Shown piece by piece: positions 1 through 8,564 of a DNA stretch of 64,000 nt (within the stretch, counting starts at the first letter, position 1; every line of letters begins with the position of its first letter). Below the pieces are notes generated by a model. The model was not told the DNA's origin. It did no database searches and was given only the letters and a program-made list of their open reading frames with translations. Origin of the DNA: Sediminibacterium sp. (lineage in GTDB: Bacteria > Bacteroidota > Bacteroidia > Chitinophagales > Chitinophagaceae); contig JAOASM010000050.1 in the NCBI GenBank assembly GCA_030158665.1, positions 124,001 through 188,000 on the forward strand, given 5' to 3'. The position numbers were made by a program, and so were the translations under genes.

Positions 1-901
1 ATAAATAATCTGCGTTAAAGATATCCAATGCAGGATCCTTATCGGCATTTTGTAAGAAAAGGTCAAGATTTGCCTTTGCTGTTTCGGTATTCTTATCCGC
101 ATAGTATTGATACAGTGCAAAATATGTAGGAGCAAACTTAGGATCTGCTTCTAATGACTTTTTAAAATATTCATCAAATGATTCTAAGTTATTTTGAGAT
201 TGGTATACTTTACCAATTCTATAATAAGGATAGGCGTTTTGTGGATCTCTATTAATGGCTTCCATGAAAGCTGTTACAGCTTCTCCTCCATTTTCGCCAC
301 CCAATTTAAGATAGTTAATCCCTAAATTAACATACAAACTAGGCATCACAGGAGTGCCTTCGTATGCAGAAATAGTTTCTTTTAATTTATCTATTGCATA
401 TTGATGATCGCCCACATTAGAAGGCACTTCAGAGTGGATATAACCAATTGCATTTACAATTTCTTGACTTGGCTTTCCTTTGAATTTACCCTTTGTATTT
501 AAAGTAGTTGTGATAGCAACTTCTAAAGTTTGCTTGATCGCATTGATATCTGCGGTTTCGCCAGCTTCCAATAATTGTACATGGGCTGTTCCTACCAAAA
601 TCCAAGCGTTATTGCCTAATTCGTCTGCTGCTTTTTTAAACAATTCTTTCGTTGATTGTACAAACGCTTTTTCAGGAGCACCTGCACCATTTTGTGACAA
701 GATCGCTTCGCCATACCAAAATATGGTCTCTGGATCTTTTGCGTTTTTTTCATACGCATCTTTAAAGAAAGCTAAAGCAGATTTGTTCTTTTCATAACGC
801 ATCAATTTCAATCCCTCGTTTAATGGAGATACAGGTACTTGCGCATTTACTCCAGTCAAAGCAAATGCAACTCCCATCATCAATACAACCAATTTTTTCA
901 T
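1..901 (-). CDS. Secreted tetratricopeptide-repeat protein, partial at left edge
   Basis: I translated this minus-strand frame from the ATG at 901 and it stays open to base 1, so about 300 residues are visible and the C-terminus lies outside the window. Residues 1-20 form a signal peptide (MKKLVVLMMGVAFALTGVNA, cleavage before QVP). The rest is helical repeats in TPR style, with stretches such as SLYVNLGINYLKLGG and AYPYYRIGKVYQSQNN and alternating Ala/Tyr/Leu positions. It probably acts as a periplasmic scaffold. The gene lies downstream of a PstS-like lipoprotein on the same strand; in other Bacteroidota such pairs often sit next to exbB/exbD/tonB, which are not seen here. The exact function is unknown. 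Confidence 0.8.
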   Translation of the reverse strand, partial: MKKLVVLMMGVAFALTGVNAQVPVSPLNEGLKLMRYEKNKSALAFFKDAYEKNAKDPETIFWYGEAILSQNGAGAPEKAFVQSTKELFKKAADELGNNAWILVGTAHVQLLEAGETADINAIKQTLEVAITTTLNTKGKFKGKPSQEIVNAIGYIHSEVPSNVGDHQYAIDKLKETISAYEGTPVMPSLYVNLGINYLKLGGENGGEAVTAFMEAINRDPQNAYPYYRIGKVYQSQNNLESFDEYFKKSLEADPKFAPTYFALYQYYADKNTETAKANLDLFLQNADKDPALDIFNADYL

Positions 902-1093
902 CACAGGTGTTTTTGTATTTTATAAATTATGCTCATTTCAAAACCCTCATTTCGCGAATAATTCGAAGAAAAACAGGGGAACCAAAGTTGCTCTTTTAAG
1001 AATCAACTTTGAGAAGTCTAAAAATATTAATTTTTTCGCAAGAATTCGATTTAATTTTTAGTTAATTCTACTAAAACTTGTTAGCATTTACAA

Positions 1094-2020
1094 CTATTCT
1101 AGCAAACTATTCCTTTTTTTAAAGCCCATTTTCGCTGGCACCAAAAATGAACGCTTAAAAATTAGCTGCCCTCTTTCCAAACTTAGAAAGTTTAAAAATC
1201 CAGTGCCCAAGCCTGCTGCATTTTCTTTTAAAATATAATAAATAGGTAATGTAAGCGGATATTGCGCCTTACTAATTGTAGCAGGAGATGGCTTGGAGAA
1301 AAAACCTTTTTCAATACATTGCGTACACTCTACTAAACCTAATTTTACTTTCTTTCGTAATTCAACTTGTGCAGGATCATAACCGTCACCGATCCAATTC
1401 ATCCCCACAAACCCAATGGCATCATCATGTGTAGCGATATAGTCTATCACTTCCTTGCTGCCATTTGCAGCAACCACATTTTTTCCTAACCCTGCATCCT
1501 TCACCAAACTGTCTTTTAAAAAGCGAATGATGCCTGTTAAATTATTACCATCCATCACCACTTTTTTATCGGACTTTCCTGTAAGTCTTTGACTCAACTC
1601 GTCTAAACTAAAAACAGAATCCTTGGCCGACTTATGCACCAATACTGCCACTGCATTGTAGGCTAAAATCGCAAAATTAGGATTGTAACTTAGGCTTTTT
1701 TTATATTCAACCTGCTCTTGTTTGTTCAAGCCACGGGTGACGAAAATCATCCTTGTACTATCATTGGCTAAGTCTTTAAAACAATCAATCTCTGATTTAT
1801 AGCTTGCCTCGATTTTTGCCTTTGGATTACTCTCTAAAAACACTTTTAATTGCTCCTCCATAAAAGGCCTAAAACTCTCCTCTACTGAAATTCGAATGAA
1901 ACCTTCATTGGGTGTATCCTGCGCCTTTTCAAGGGTATTGGTACATGAAGCAAATAAAAGAAGGCATATCCATACTGAAAATAAAGATCTCATAAGTGCT
2001 ATTTTGTTGCTTGAAAGCAT
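1094..2020 (-). CDS. PstS-like substrate-binding lipoprotein
   Basis: A 308-residue periplasmic binding protein of the phosphate-binding (PstS, PBP-like) superfamily. A lipoprotein signal ends at LLFASC with the acceptor Cys at residue 26; a start at Met10 (base 1993) would give an equally good, shorter signal peptide. Family-like stretches are IEASYKSEIDCFKDL, AILAYNAVAVLVHK and GIIRFLKDSL. The start ATG overlaps the stop of the upstream small membrane gene (TAATG), suggesting translational coupling. No pstC/A/B genes are adjacent, so it need not be part of a phosphate ABC importer. In related Bacteroidota such proteins accompany TonB/ExbBD energy systems. The ligand is not known. Confidence 0.75.
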   Translation of the reverse strand: MLSSNKIALMRSLFSVWICLLLFASCTNTLEKAQDTPNEGFIRISVEESFRPFMEEQLKVFLESNPKAKIEASYKSEIDCFKDLANDSTRMIFVTRGLNKQEQVEYKKSLSYNPNFAILAYNAVAVLVHKSAKDSVFSLDELSQRLTGKSDKKVVMDGNNLTGIIRFLKDSLVKDAGLGKNVVAANGSKEVIDYIATHDDAIGFVGMNWIGDGYDPAQVELRKKVKLGLVECTQCIEKGFFSKPSPATISKAQYPLTLPIYYILKENAAGLGTGFLNFLSLERGQLIFKRSFLVPAKMGFKKRNSLLE

Positions 2021-2247
2021 TAATAATCTTGTTTCACAGCTCTAAAGAGCCTAAATCCACCATAAAACATGCACATGGTGCCAAAAATGAGCCTAAAATC
2101 ATTATCAATATTCAATACCATGTCCATTTTGAAGTATTTAGCCCCTAGCAATAGCAGACCAATTCCAAGAATTAATGTAGACATGGAGAAGTCATAAATA
2201 CGTCTAAAAAAACGATAAGACCTTTCAGATTTTTCTCTTTCTTCCAT
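2020..2247 (-). CDS. Small two-helix membrane protein
   Basis: About 75 residues from the ATG at 2247; an in-frame TTG at 2256 would add three residues. A charged N-terminus (MEEREKSERSYRFFRR) precedes two predicted membrane helices, TLILGIGLLLLGAKYF and LIFGTMCMFYGGFRLF, and the protein ends in a basic tail. The stop codon overlaps the start of the PstS-like gene, so the two are very likely one transcript. I do not recognise a named family. It is diverged from hisS by about 80 bp. Confidence 0.6.
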   Translation of the reverse strand: MEEREKSERSYRFFRRIYDFSMSTLILGIGLLLLGAKYFKMDMVLNIDNDFRLIFGTMCMFYGGFRLFRAVKQDY

Positions 2248-2303
2248 ATGCGTCAATTTTGAAAAGCAAATTAAACAATTAACATGGTAACGATTTAAAA
2301 AAT

Positions 2304-2311
2304 TATCTTTA
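2304..2311 (+). promoter_or_regulatory. Putative -7 promoter box of hisS (TATCTTTA)
   Basis: TATCTTTA matches the Bacteroidota -7 consensus TAnnTTTG at seven of eight positions and ends 17 nt before the hisS ATG. No clear -33 TTTG at the expected distance was found. Confidence 0.4.
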
Positions 2312-2328
2312 CAGCCAAATTTGAGTTC

Positions 2329-3696
2329 ATGAGTAAACCTTCTCTACCACAAGGCACAAGAGATTTTAATGCAGCAACTGTTCAAAAAAGACAGTATATC
2401 TTCCAAACGATTCGTACTGTATTTGAATTATATGGGTTCCAGCCCCTGGAAACACCCGCTATGGAACAATTGGACACCTTGATGGGCAAATATGGTGAGG
2501 AAGGAGACAAACTGATCTTCAAAATATTAAACAACGGATTGGATAACCCACAAAAAGCCGCGGCTACCGGAGAAGGATTTCAGAAAATATTAGACGGAAA
2601 AAGTTCCACTCAAATCACAGAAAGAGCTTTAAGATACGACTTAACCATCCCATTTGCTAGATATGTAGCCATGCACCACGGCGCGCTCACTTTCCCTTTC
2701 AAACGTTATCAAATTCAGCCAGTCTGGAGAGCAGATCGACCACAGAAAGGCAGATATAGAGAGTTCTATCAATGTGACGCAGACATTGTTGGATCAGATA
2801 GCTTATTGAATGAAGTAGAATTAACTGCTATCTATTTAACTGTCTTTAAACAGCTCAACTTAGAAGTGGAGGTTAAATTAAACAATCGTAAAATTTTATT
2901 GGGCCTTGCACAAGTTTGTGGCGGAGAAGAAAAAATGATTGACTTAACAATTGCAATTGATAAGTTAGATAAGATAGGTTGGGAAAAAGTAGCAGAGGAA
3001 TTAGATCGCAAAGGCTTCACGGCAGCACAGCAAAAAACCATTCAAGCCTATTTGGAAATTGACGGAACCAATGAAGCAAAATTAAAACAACTCAGCACGC
3101 TTTTAAATGGCAACGAAAATGCCGCAAAAGGAATTGAAGAAATACAATATGTTTTGGACTATCATGCGCAAAGCGGATTGGCAAAAAATTTAGTAGCAGA
3201 TTTCACATTGGCAAGAGGTCTAAATTATTATACTGGTTTGATTTTTGAAGTGAAAGCAATTGACGCACAAATGGGTAGTATTGGTGGCGGCGGAAGGTAC
3301 AATGACTTGACCAGTTTATTTGGCGTGCCGAATGTACCTGGCGTGGGCATTAGCTTTGGCGTGGACAGAATTTACGACGTGCTTGAAGAAAAGCAACTTT
3401 TCCCTGCTTCAGTTGAACAAAACACAAAAATATTATTTTTTAATTTAGGTGAAGCAGAAGCAAAAGAAGCATATCATTTAATGGAAACATTGAGAGCAAA
3501 AAAAATTGCTTGTGAAATCTACCCAGACAAGAGTAAATTCGACAAGCAATTTAAATATGCTGAAAAGAAAGGTATTCCTAATATCATTATCATCGGATCC
3601 GACGAGTTGAGTAAAAAAGAATGCACCCTTAAAAATTTAACAACCGGTACACAACAAACCATTCCATTTGAAGCACTTGCTACAATGGAATTTTAA
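2329..3696 (+). CDS. hisS: Histidine--tRNA ligase
   Basis: A 455-residue class II aminoacyl-tRNA synthetase charging tRNA-His in the cytoplasm. The N-terminus SLPQGTRDF is typical. Motif 2 is WRADRPQKGRYREFYQCD (residues 133-150). The histidine-binding loop LARGLNYYTGLIFE and motif 3 GVGISFGVDRIYDVLE follow. The last ~100 residues form the anticodon-binding domain. The insert around residues 68-105 and the ADRPQKGRYREFYQCD wording resemble the archaeal/eukaryotic-like HisRS type often found in Bacteroidota (recalled, not searched). It is convergent with a small secreted protein gene 4 bp downstream. Confidence 0.97.
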   Translation: MSKPSLPQGTRDFNAATVQKRQYIFQTIRTVFELYGFQPLETPAMEQLDTLMGKYGEEGDKLIFKILNNGLDNPQKAAATGEGFQKILDGKSSTQITERALRYDLTIPFARYVAMHHGALTFPFKRYQIQPVWRADRPQKGRYREFYQCDADIVGSDSLLNEVELTAIYLTVFKQLNLEVEVKLNNRKILLGLAQVCGGEEKMIDLTIAIDKLDKIGWEKVAEELDRKGFTAAQQKTIQAYLEIDGTNEAKLKQLSTLLNGNENAAKGIEEIQYVLDYHAQSGLAKNLVADFTLARGLNYYTGLIFEVKAIDAQMGSIGGGGRYNDLTSLFGVPNVPGVGISFGVDRIYDVLEEKQLFPASVEQNTKILFFNLGEAEAKEAYHLMETLRAKKIACEIYPDKSKFDKQFKYAEKKGIPNIIIIGSDELSKKECTLKNLTTGTQQTIPFEALATMEF

Positions 3697-3700
3697 AAAA

Positions 3701-4087
3701 TTAGTGGTTGAGTTTAGTCCAAAAAGTTGCATAGAACTCATCTTCTTTCAACGCAACAGCGCCTGCTTCTTTTTTGCCAATCAATTCCATGCCTTGAACA
3801 AAAATGCTAATTGTCTCCACGGCTTTACCTTCTTTTCTTTTGAAAATCACCAAAGCATCGTAGGTCGCTAAATAAAAACTATCCACTCCTTTTTTCTCCA
3901 ATGAAGTTGAGCCCATTGCAGAATTGATAACCAAACTAGAATCTTCTATCGTTAAAGAAACTTCGGCTACTGGACTTCCTTCTGCAAAAATATATTTGCC
4001 TAAATAATCATTCAAAGGACCTGTTTGGGCATTTACTGACATAAAAGCGCCCATTAAAACCAAGGTCAAAAAGCATAATTTTCTCAT
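3701..4087 (-). CDS. Small secreted protein, DUF3471-like
   Basis: A 128-residue protein with a signal peptide (MRKLCFLTLVLMGAFMSVNA, then QTG). The mature part begins LNDYLGKYIFAEGSPVAEVS and continues as beta strands. This resembles the small beta domain (DUF3471 type) that follows serine beta-lactamase-like domains (YxGxY, pVxxVxV, dgxL). Here the domain stands alone without an enzyme. It is probably periplasmic or outer-membrane associated. The role is unknown and the family match is tentative. It ends 4 bp from the hisS stop, convergently. Confidence 0.7.
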   Translation of the reverse strand: MRKLCFLTLVLMGAFMSVNAQTGPLNDYLGKYIFAEGSPVAEVSLTIEDSSLVINSAMGSTSLEKKGVDSFYLATYDALVIFKRKEGKAVETISIFVQGMELIGKKEAGAVALKEDEFYATFWTKLNH

Positions 4088-4177
4088 AATAGTTGATTTA
4101 AGTTTTGAGATACCTAAAATAGCGCCTTTTATTGAGTTTCCAATAGAAATAATTGAATCTAAACAGACTTGATCAAG

Positions 4178-4185
4178 TATCTTTG
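4178..4185 (+). promoter_or_regulatory. -7 promoter box of rlmN (TATCTTTG)
   Basis: An exact match to TAnnTTTG, four bases before the ATG at 4190. A TTG lies at 4153-4155 (22-nt spacer). The spacing implies transcription begins at or next to the start codon, so the in-frame TTG at 4169 cannot be the start. Confidence 0.6.
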
Positions 4186-4189
4186 CATT

Positions 4190-5236
4190 ATGGAGAAAAC
4201 AAGACCAAATATCAGGGCAGTAGAGGTCGCTGAGATTGAACGATTTATAGCGAAAATAGAAGAAAAACCTTTCAGGGTAAAGCAGATTGTAGAATGGTTA
4301 TGGCAAAAACACGCCCATAGCTTTGACGAAATGACCAATTTAAGCCTGGATTTACGCAAAAAATTAGTGGAAAATTTCACTTTGCCAGCACTTTCGATTG
4401 ATACAACTCAAATGAGTAGTGACGGAACACTTAAAACAAGGTTTAGAACTTTTGACGACCATATGATTGAAGGCGTATTGATTCCAACAACTTTGCGCAA
4501 GACAGCTTGTGTATCGTCTCAGATTGGCTGTAGCCTTAGTTGTAAATTTTGTGCAACAGGTTATATGGAGCGTAGCAGAAACTTGAATTTCGATGAAATT
4601 TATGACCAAGTAGTGATGATCAAACAACAGGTTGAAAAAACCTATGATCAAAATTTATCCAATATTGTATTCATGGGGATGGGTGAGCCATTATTGAATT
4701 ATAAGAATGTATTGAAGGCTATTGAGAAAATCACTTCACCAGAAGGATTGGGCATGAGCCCTAGACGTATCACCGTTTCAACCGCTGGTGTAGCAAAACA
4801 AATTAAGCAATTAGGAGATGATCAAGTTAAATTCAAATTGGCATTATCACTACATGCTGCTAATGATAAGAAGCGTAATGAAATTATGCCCATCAATGAA
4901 AGCAATAACATTGAAGCATTGATTGAAGCGCTAAACTATTTCTACAAAAAAACCGGGAACGAAATTACTTTTGAATATATTTTATTCAAGGACTTCAATG
5001 ATAGCGAAAAAGACGCAATGGAATTGGTGAAAATTTACAGACAAGTACCTGCAGACTTAATCAATGTCATTGAATACAATGCAATTGATCGTTTTCCTTT
5101 TGACAAACCAGACGAAGAGGGATTTGAGACATTTGTAGAAATTTTACAAAAAAATAGAGTGAACGTTCGTATCAGAAGAAGTCGTGGTAAAGACATTGAT
5201 GCGGCTTGTGGACAGTTAGCTAATAAAGACAATTAA
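4190..5236 (+). CDS. rlmN: Dual-specificity 23S rRNA/tRNA adenine-C2 methyltransferase
   Basis: A 348-residue radical-SAM enzyme that methylates C2 of A2503 in 23S rRNA (and A37 of some tRNAs). The radical-SAM cysteines are in GCSLSCKFCATGYMERSRNL (CxxxCxxC). The GMGEPLLNY motif and the C-terminal AACGQLA cysteine, needed for the mechanism, are present. The N-terminal helical accessory domain includes FRVKQIVEWLWQK. I chose the ATG at 4190 because a -7 box sits inside the upstream extension. It is followed 11 bp later by a pseudouridine synthase gene, making an rRNA-modification cluster. Confidence 0.97.
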   Translation: MEKTRPNIRAVEVAEIERFIAKIEEKPFRVKQIVEWLWQKHAHSFDEMTNLSLDLRKKLVENFTLPALSIDTTQMSSDGTLKTRFRTFDDHMIEGVLIPTTLRKTACVSSQIGCSLSCKFCATGYMERSRNLNFDEIYDQVVMIKQQVEKTYDQNLSNIVFMGMGEPLLNYKNVLKAIEKITSPEGLGMSPRRITVSTAGVAKQIKQLGDDQVKFKLALSLHAANDKKRNEIMPINESNNIEALIEALNYFYKKTGNEITFEYILFKDFNDSEKDAMELVKIYRQVPADLINVIEYNAIDRFPFDKPDEEGFETFVEILQKNRVNVRIRRSRGKDIDAACGQLANKDN

Positions 5237-5247
5237 TACAGCATCCA

Positions 5248-6459
5248 ATGAAAGCGAAAAGATCCGACAACTTTGACAAGTTTGCCAATAAGAAAAAAGG
5301 AAGTGCTGTTAAAGAAGAATATAGACAAGAAAAAAAGCAAGCAAAAAAAGATGCTAGAGCTGCAGGTGAAGCTGCACGCCAAAGAAAAAAAGATATTGAA
5401 AGAGGTATTGCTGTAGAGCCATTAGGGAACAACAAGAAGAGTGGCTTTGATAAGAAAGGAGGTTACGATAAAAAAGAATTTGTGACAGGCCCTCCAAAAT
5501 ATTCTATTCCATTGAGAGCAAAGTCGGCCCCTTCAAAAGGACCTTCAAAGGCATCAAGCGAAGCCCCTAAATATGGCGAACTTCAAAAATCAACCGGACC
5601 AAGAACTGCTGGTCCAAGATCAGGTGCACCAAAAAGAACGCCCGAATCGATGGATCGTGCAGACGCAAAAAGAACAGCAAGTATTGGCAAAGTCACTGCC
5701 AATGATGATATGCCACACGAGCAAATGCCGCTCAATAAATACATAGCACATGCGGGTACTTGTGGAAGAAGAGAAGCAGCAGAATTAGTAAAATCTGGTC
5801 ATATTACTGTCAATGGTGATACGGTACTTGAGCCAGGCTATAAAGTACAATACAGGGACGTTGTAAGATTGAAAGGGAAAGTATTGCAATTGCAAGTAAC
5901 TCCGGTGTATATCTTATTGAACAAGCCTAAGGATTATATCTGTACAGCAAATGATCCAGAAGGTAGAAAAACTGTTTTAGATATCATAAAAAATGCGACC
6001 ACTCAAAGAATGTTCCCTGTTGGTCGTTTGGACAGAAACACAACAGGCGTTTTAATTTTAACGAACGATGGTGATTTGGCTCAAAAGCTAACCCATCCAT
6101 CTTATGAAATTAAAAAAATCTATGAAGTTACTTTAGATAAACCGGTAACAAAAGCTGATTTAGAAACCATCGCAACAGGTATAGAATTAGAAGATGGATT
6201 TATTGCTGCAGATGCAGTCAGTTATTTATCCAATACTTCTAAAAACGTGATTGGAATTGAAATTCACAGCGGAAGGAACAGAATTGTTAGAAGGATATTC
6301 GAACACCTTGGATACGATGTAAGACATTTAGATAGAGTCATGTTTGCTAATTTAACCAAGAAGAATGTGGATCGCGGCAAGTGGAGATTCTTAGCTGAAA
6401 AAGAAGTAAGAACATTGAAATTCTTAAACAAGTCATTTACAAGAAAAGCAAGTAAGTAA
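5248..6459 (+). CDS. RsuA/RluB-family pseudouridine synthase with long basic N-terminus
   Basis: A 403-residue protein. Residues 1-150 are a low-complexity, Lys/Arg/Gly/Pro-rich extension (KKQAKKDARAAGEAARQRKK and similar). An S4 RNA-binding domain follows (MPLNKYIAHAGTCGRREAAE), then the catalytic domain with GRLDRNTTGVLILTNDGD around residue 260, whose Asp is the nucleophile. Domain order and the ending EKEVRTLKFLNKS fit RluB, which makes pseudouridine 2605 in 23S rRNA, though the exact target is inference. It sits between rlmN and an RluA-family synthase, 3 bp before the latter. Confidence 0.92.
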   Translation: MKAKRSDNFDKFANKKKGSAVKEEYRQEKKQAKKDARAAGEAARQRKKDIERGIAVEPLGNNKKSGFDKKGGYDKKEFVTGPPKYSIPLRAKSAPSKGPSKASSEAPKYGELQKSTGPRTAGPRSGAPKRTPESMDRADAKRTASIGKVTANDDMPHEQMPLNKYIAHAGTCGRREAAELVKSGHITVNGDTVLEPGYKVQYRDVVRLKGKVLQLQVTPVYILLNKPKDYICTANDPEGRKTVLDIIKNATTQRMFPVGRLDRNTTGVLILTNDGDLAQKLTHPSYEIKKIYEVTLDKPVTKADLETIATGIELEDGFIAADAVSYLSNTSKNVIGIEIHSGRNRIVRRIFEHLGYDVRHLDRVMFANLTKKNVDRGKWRFLAEKEVRTLKFLNKSFTRKASK

Positions 6460-6462
6460 GGG

Positions 6463-7170
6463 ATGCTAGATATATTATTTGAGGACCAAGACATGATTGT
6501 CATCAATAAACCTGCTGGAGTTTTGAGTATTCCAGACCGTTTCGGAAAAGAACTTTCTATCAAGTCCCTTTTACAAGATAAATATGGCAGTATTTTCACT
6601 GTTCACCGCTTGGACCAAGCAACTAGTGGCCTAATTATATTTGCAAAAAATGCTGAAGCGCATAAAGCTTTGAGCGTTTTATTTGAAGGCAGAACAATCG
6701 AAAAAAAATACCTGGGATTGGTGATGGGTCGTCCAGAACAAACAGGTACAATTGATGCAGCCATCATGGAGCACCCTATAAAAAAAGGGCAAATGTATAT
6801 CCACGTAAAAGGCAAGCCTGCCTTAACTACTTATGAAGTGGTGACCTACTATAAACGCTATGCATTGGTCTCTTTTCAAATTCATACTGGAAGAACGCAT
6901 CAGATTAGAGTTCATGCAAAACAAATTGGCCATCCAATTGTTGCGGATGAAATTTATGGCGATGGAGAAAAATTATTACTCTCAAGCATCAAGAAAAAGA
7001 ATTTCAAATTAAGCAAATCTGAAGCCGAGGAAAAGCCATTACTAGCAAGGCATGCTTTACATGCACATACCTTGAAACTTGTTTTTAATGAAAAAGAATT
7101 TGCATTTGAAGCACCCCTCCCAAAAGATCTGGCTGCGACGATCAAACAGTTGGACAAGTGGAATGGATAA
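6463..7170 (+). CDS. RluA-family pseudouridine synthase, no S4 domain
   Basis: A 235-residue single-domain pseudouridine synthase. It starts MLDILFEDQDMIVINKPAGV, and the catalytic motif VHRLDQATSGLIIFAKN is at about residues 46-62. HTGRTHQIRVH, GHPIVADEIYGDG and the late LARHALHAHTLKL are family hallmarks. No S4 domain is present, as in the RluA/TruC-like branch. It may act on 23S rRNA or a tRNA; the site cannot be told from sequence. It lies 3 bp after the RluB-like gene and 4 bp before the convergent peroxiredoxin stop. Confidence 0.93.
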   Translation: MLDILFEDQDMIVINKPAGVLSIPDRFGKELSIKSLLQDKYGSIFTVHRLDQATSGLIIFAKNAEAHKALSVLFEGRTIEKKYLGLVMGRPEQTGTIDAAIMEHPIKKGQMYIHVKGKPALTTYEVVTYYKRYALVSFQIHTGRTHQIRVHAKQIGHPIVADEIYGDGEKLLLSSIKKKNFKLSKSEAEEKPLLARHALHAHTLKLVFNEKEFAFEAPLPKDLAATIKQLDKWNG

Positions 7171-7174
7171 TTTT

Positions 7175-7810
7175 TTATTTATTTGGCTGCGGCGTATAGC
7201 GTAAATAAGGCTTCACAACTTCAACACCTTTAGGAAATTTCACCATAGCATCTTCAGTTTTAATTGCGGGAACTACAATTACTTTTTCACCATCTACCCA
7301 ATTTGCTGGTGTGGCCACACTATAATTTGCCGTCAACTGAAGGGAATCAATCACCCTTAATACTTCTACAAAATTTCGACCTGTTGATGCAGGGTAAGTT
7401 AAAGTCAATTTTATTTTTTTATCAGGACCAATAATGAATAAAGATCTCACCGTAAAGGTTTCAGATGCATTAGGATGAATCATGTCATACAGTCCTGCAA
7501 TATGCTTGTCTTCGTCTGCAATAATTGGAAAACCCACTTGAACATGTTGTGTTTCATTGATGTCATTGATCCAGGATTGATGGCTTTCAACTCCATCCAC
7601 ACTCAATGCCAATACTTTTACATTTCTTTTTGCAAATTCATCTTGTAGTGCAGCAGTCCTTCCAAGTTCTGTGGTACAAACAGGCGTGAAATCTGCTGGA
7701 TGCGAAAATAAAATACCCCAGCTATCCCCTAGGTATTCATGAAAGCTAATATCCCCAATACTTGTTTTTGCTTGAAAATCTGGCGCTATATCTCCTAATC
7801 TTAAACTCAT
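7175..7810 (-). CDS. 1-Cys peroxiredoxin (Prx6 type)
   Basis: 211 residues. The active site FTPVCTTELG has the peroxidatic Cys at 45, and it is the only cysteine in the protein, so no resolving Cys is available. The Prx6-type C-terminal extension (TPANWVDGEKVIVVPAI) and the catalytic Arg in STGRNF are present. It reduces peroxides in the cytoplasm. The start is the ATG at 7810 (MSLRLGDIAPDFQAK); the further upstream ATG at 7846 lies across a -7 promoter box, so it is not used. A 17-bp palindrome just upstream may be an operator. Confidence 0.93.
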   Translation of the reverse strand: MSLRLGDIAPDFQAKTSIGDISFHEYLGDSWGILFSHPADFTPVCTTELGRTAALQDEFAKRNVKVLALSVDGVESHQSWINDINETQHVQVGFPIIADEDKHIAGLYDMIHPNASETFTVRSLFIIGPDKKIKLTLTYPASTGRNFVEVLRVIDSLQLTANYSVATPANWVDGEKVIVVPAIKTEDAMVKFPKGVEVVKPYLRYTPQPNK

Positions 7811-7835
7811 TGTATTCCTTTTTATGATTGAAAAA

Positions 7836-7843
7836 CAAAGGTA
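7836..7843 (-). promoter_or_regulatory. -7 promoter box of the peroxiredoxin gene (TACCTTTG on minus)
   Basis: An exact TAnnTTTG on the minus strand, 25 nt before the ATG at 7810. It overlaps the first codons of the longer reading frame and so fixes the shorter start. Confidence 0.6.
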
Positions 7844-7850
7844 CATATTC

Positions 7851-7867
7851 TCTACTAATTTAGTAGA
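7851..7867. promoter_or_regulatory. Palindrome, candidate operator of the peroxiredoxin promoter
   Basis: TCTACTAA-T-TTAGTAGA has perfect 8-bp arms. It begins 8 bp upstream of the -7 box, where the promoter core and -33 region would lie. A regulator bound here would block RNA polymerase. The binding protein is unknown. Confidence 0.4.
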
Positions 7868-7948
7868 CTTATATATGATTTTTTTAGTTTATTTTTTTTC
7901 GATGTAAAAATCAACGAAAAATGGAAATTCAATTGCGTCATTAAACTA

Positions 7949-8479
7949 CTACTCCGCCTCTATGTCGGTATATAAATCCAATAGGCCGTCAGGTAACAGA
8001 ACATTGACCTGCTTTTTTGTATGATCTACCCCTTTCAGACTTTCCTCGTGTAAAGGGATATAGGCTTCATTGCCTTGGTATAAAATGGTGACCATCAATT
8101 GATGTGGTTGTTCAATTACTTCTTCTATCTTACCTAATTCAATTCCTTTTTCAACTACCATATACCCCAATAAAGAAAGTGGGGAACTTTTATCAACTAG
8201 CAATTGAAACTCTGCTTGTGGCAACCAAACCTTTTTCCCAATCAAAATACTACAAGCTTCTCTTGTGGTAATACCTTCAACTTGTAAATGGGTTAAACTA
8301 TCTGTCTTGGCAGATGCCGATTGAATGAAATAGGGAATAAAGCTAGACGCATTTTTTTCTATAAAAATAGCGTCGATCCCTTTAAAGTGAATAGGTGTAC
8401 CTAAAGCATGTTCTACAATAAGATGACCTGCAAGACCATGTGCTGCTACAATTTTTCCAATATGGATGTATTCACTCAT
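7949..8479 (-). CDS. rimM: Ribosome maturation factor RimM
   Basis: A 176-residue 16S rRNA processing factor that binds S19 during 30S assembly. The N-terminal RimM barrel begins MSEYIHIGKIVAAHGLAGHL. A PRC-like barrel follows (LLGYMVVEKGIELGKIEEVI) with the usual end VNVLLPDGLLDLY. I use the ATG at 8479; an ATG two codons upstream is possible. It is downstream of rpsP on the same strand, the standard rpsP-rimM pair, with a terminator hairpin between them. Confidence 0.95.
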   Translation of the reverse strand: MSEYIHIGKIVAAHGLAGHLIVEHALGTPIHFKGIDAIFIEKNASSFIPYFIQSASAKTDSLTHLQVEGITTREACSILIGKKVWLPQAEFQLLVDKSSPLSLLGYMVVEKGIELGKIEEVIEQPHQLMVTILYQGNEAYIPLHEESLKGVDHTKKQVNVLLPDGLLDLYTDIEAE

Positions 8480-8507
8480 ACACAAATTTACTAAATGATT
8501 TGGCGAT

Positions 8508-8535
8508 AAAAAAACCTCCCGAATTTCGGGAGGTT
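8508..8535 (-). terminator. Intrinsic terminator/attenuator between rpsP and rimM
   Basis: The stem AACCTCCCGA/TCGGGAGGTT is followed on the minus strand by a run of seven Ts. It lies between the rpsP stop and the rimM start, so it would terminate or attenuate rpsP transcripts and lower rimM readthrough. Confidence 0.75.
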
Positions 8536-8564
8536 CAATGCTATTTAATCTTAATTACGTTAGA

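Noticed and set aside
480..797. 105-codon plus-strand frame at the left edge
   Set aside because: It is antisense to the TPR protein gene, whose minus-strand frame has a signal peptide and repeats.
901..936. An 11-codon frame (MSIIYKIQKHL) whose TGA overlaps the ATG of the TPR gene
   Set aside because: Short, no promoter box or amino-acid bias, and a stop-start overlap of this size arises easily by chance.
983..1011. CAAAGTTG/CAACTTTG inverted repeat between the PstS-like and TPR genes
   Set aside because: Eight-bp arms with a 13-nt loop and no T-run; could be chance in AT-rich DNA.
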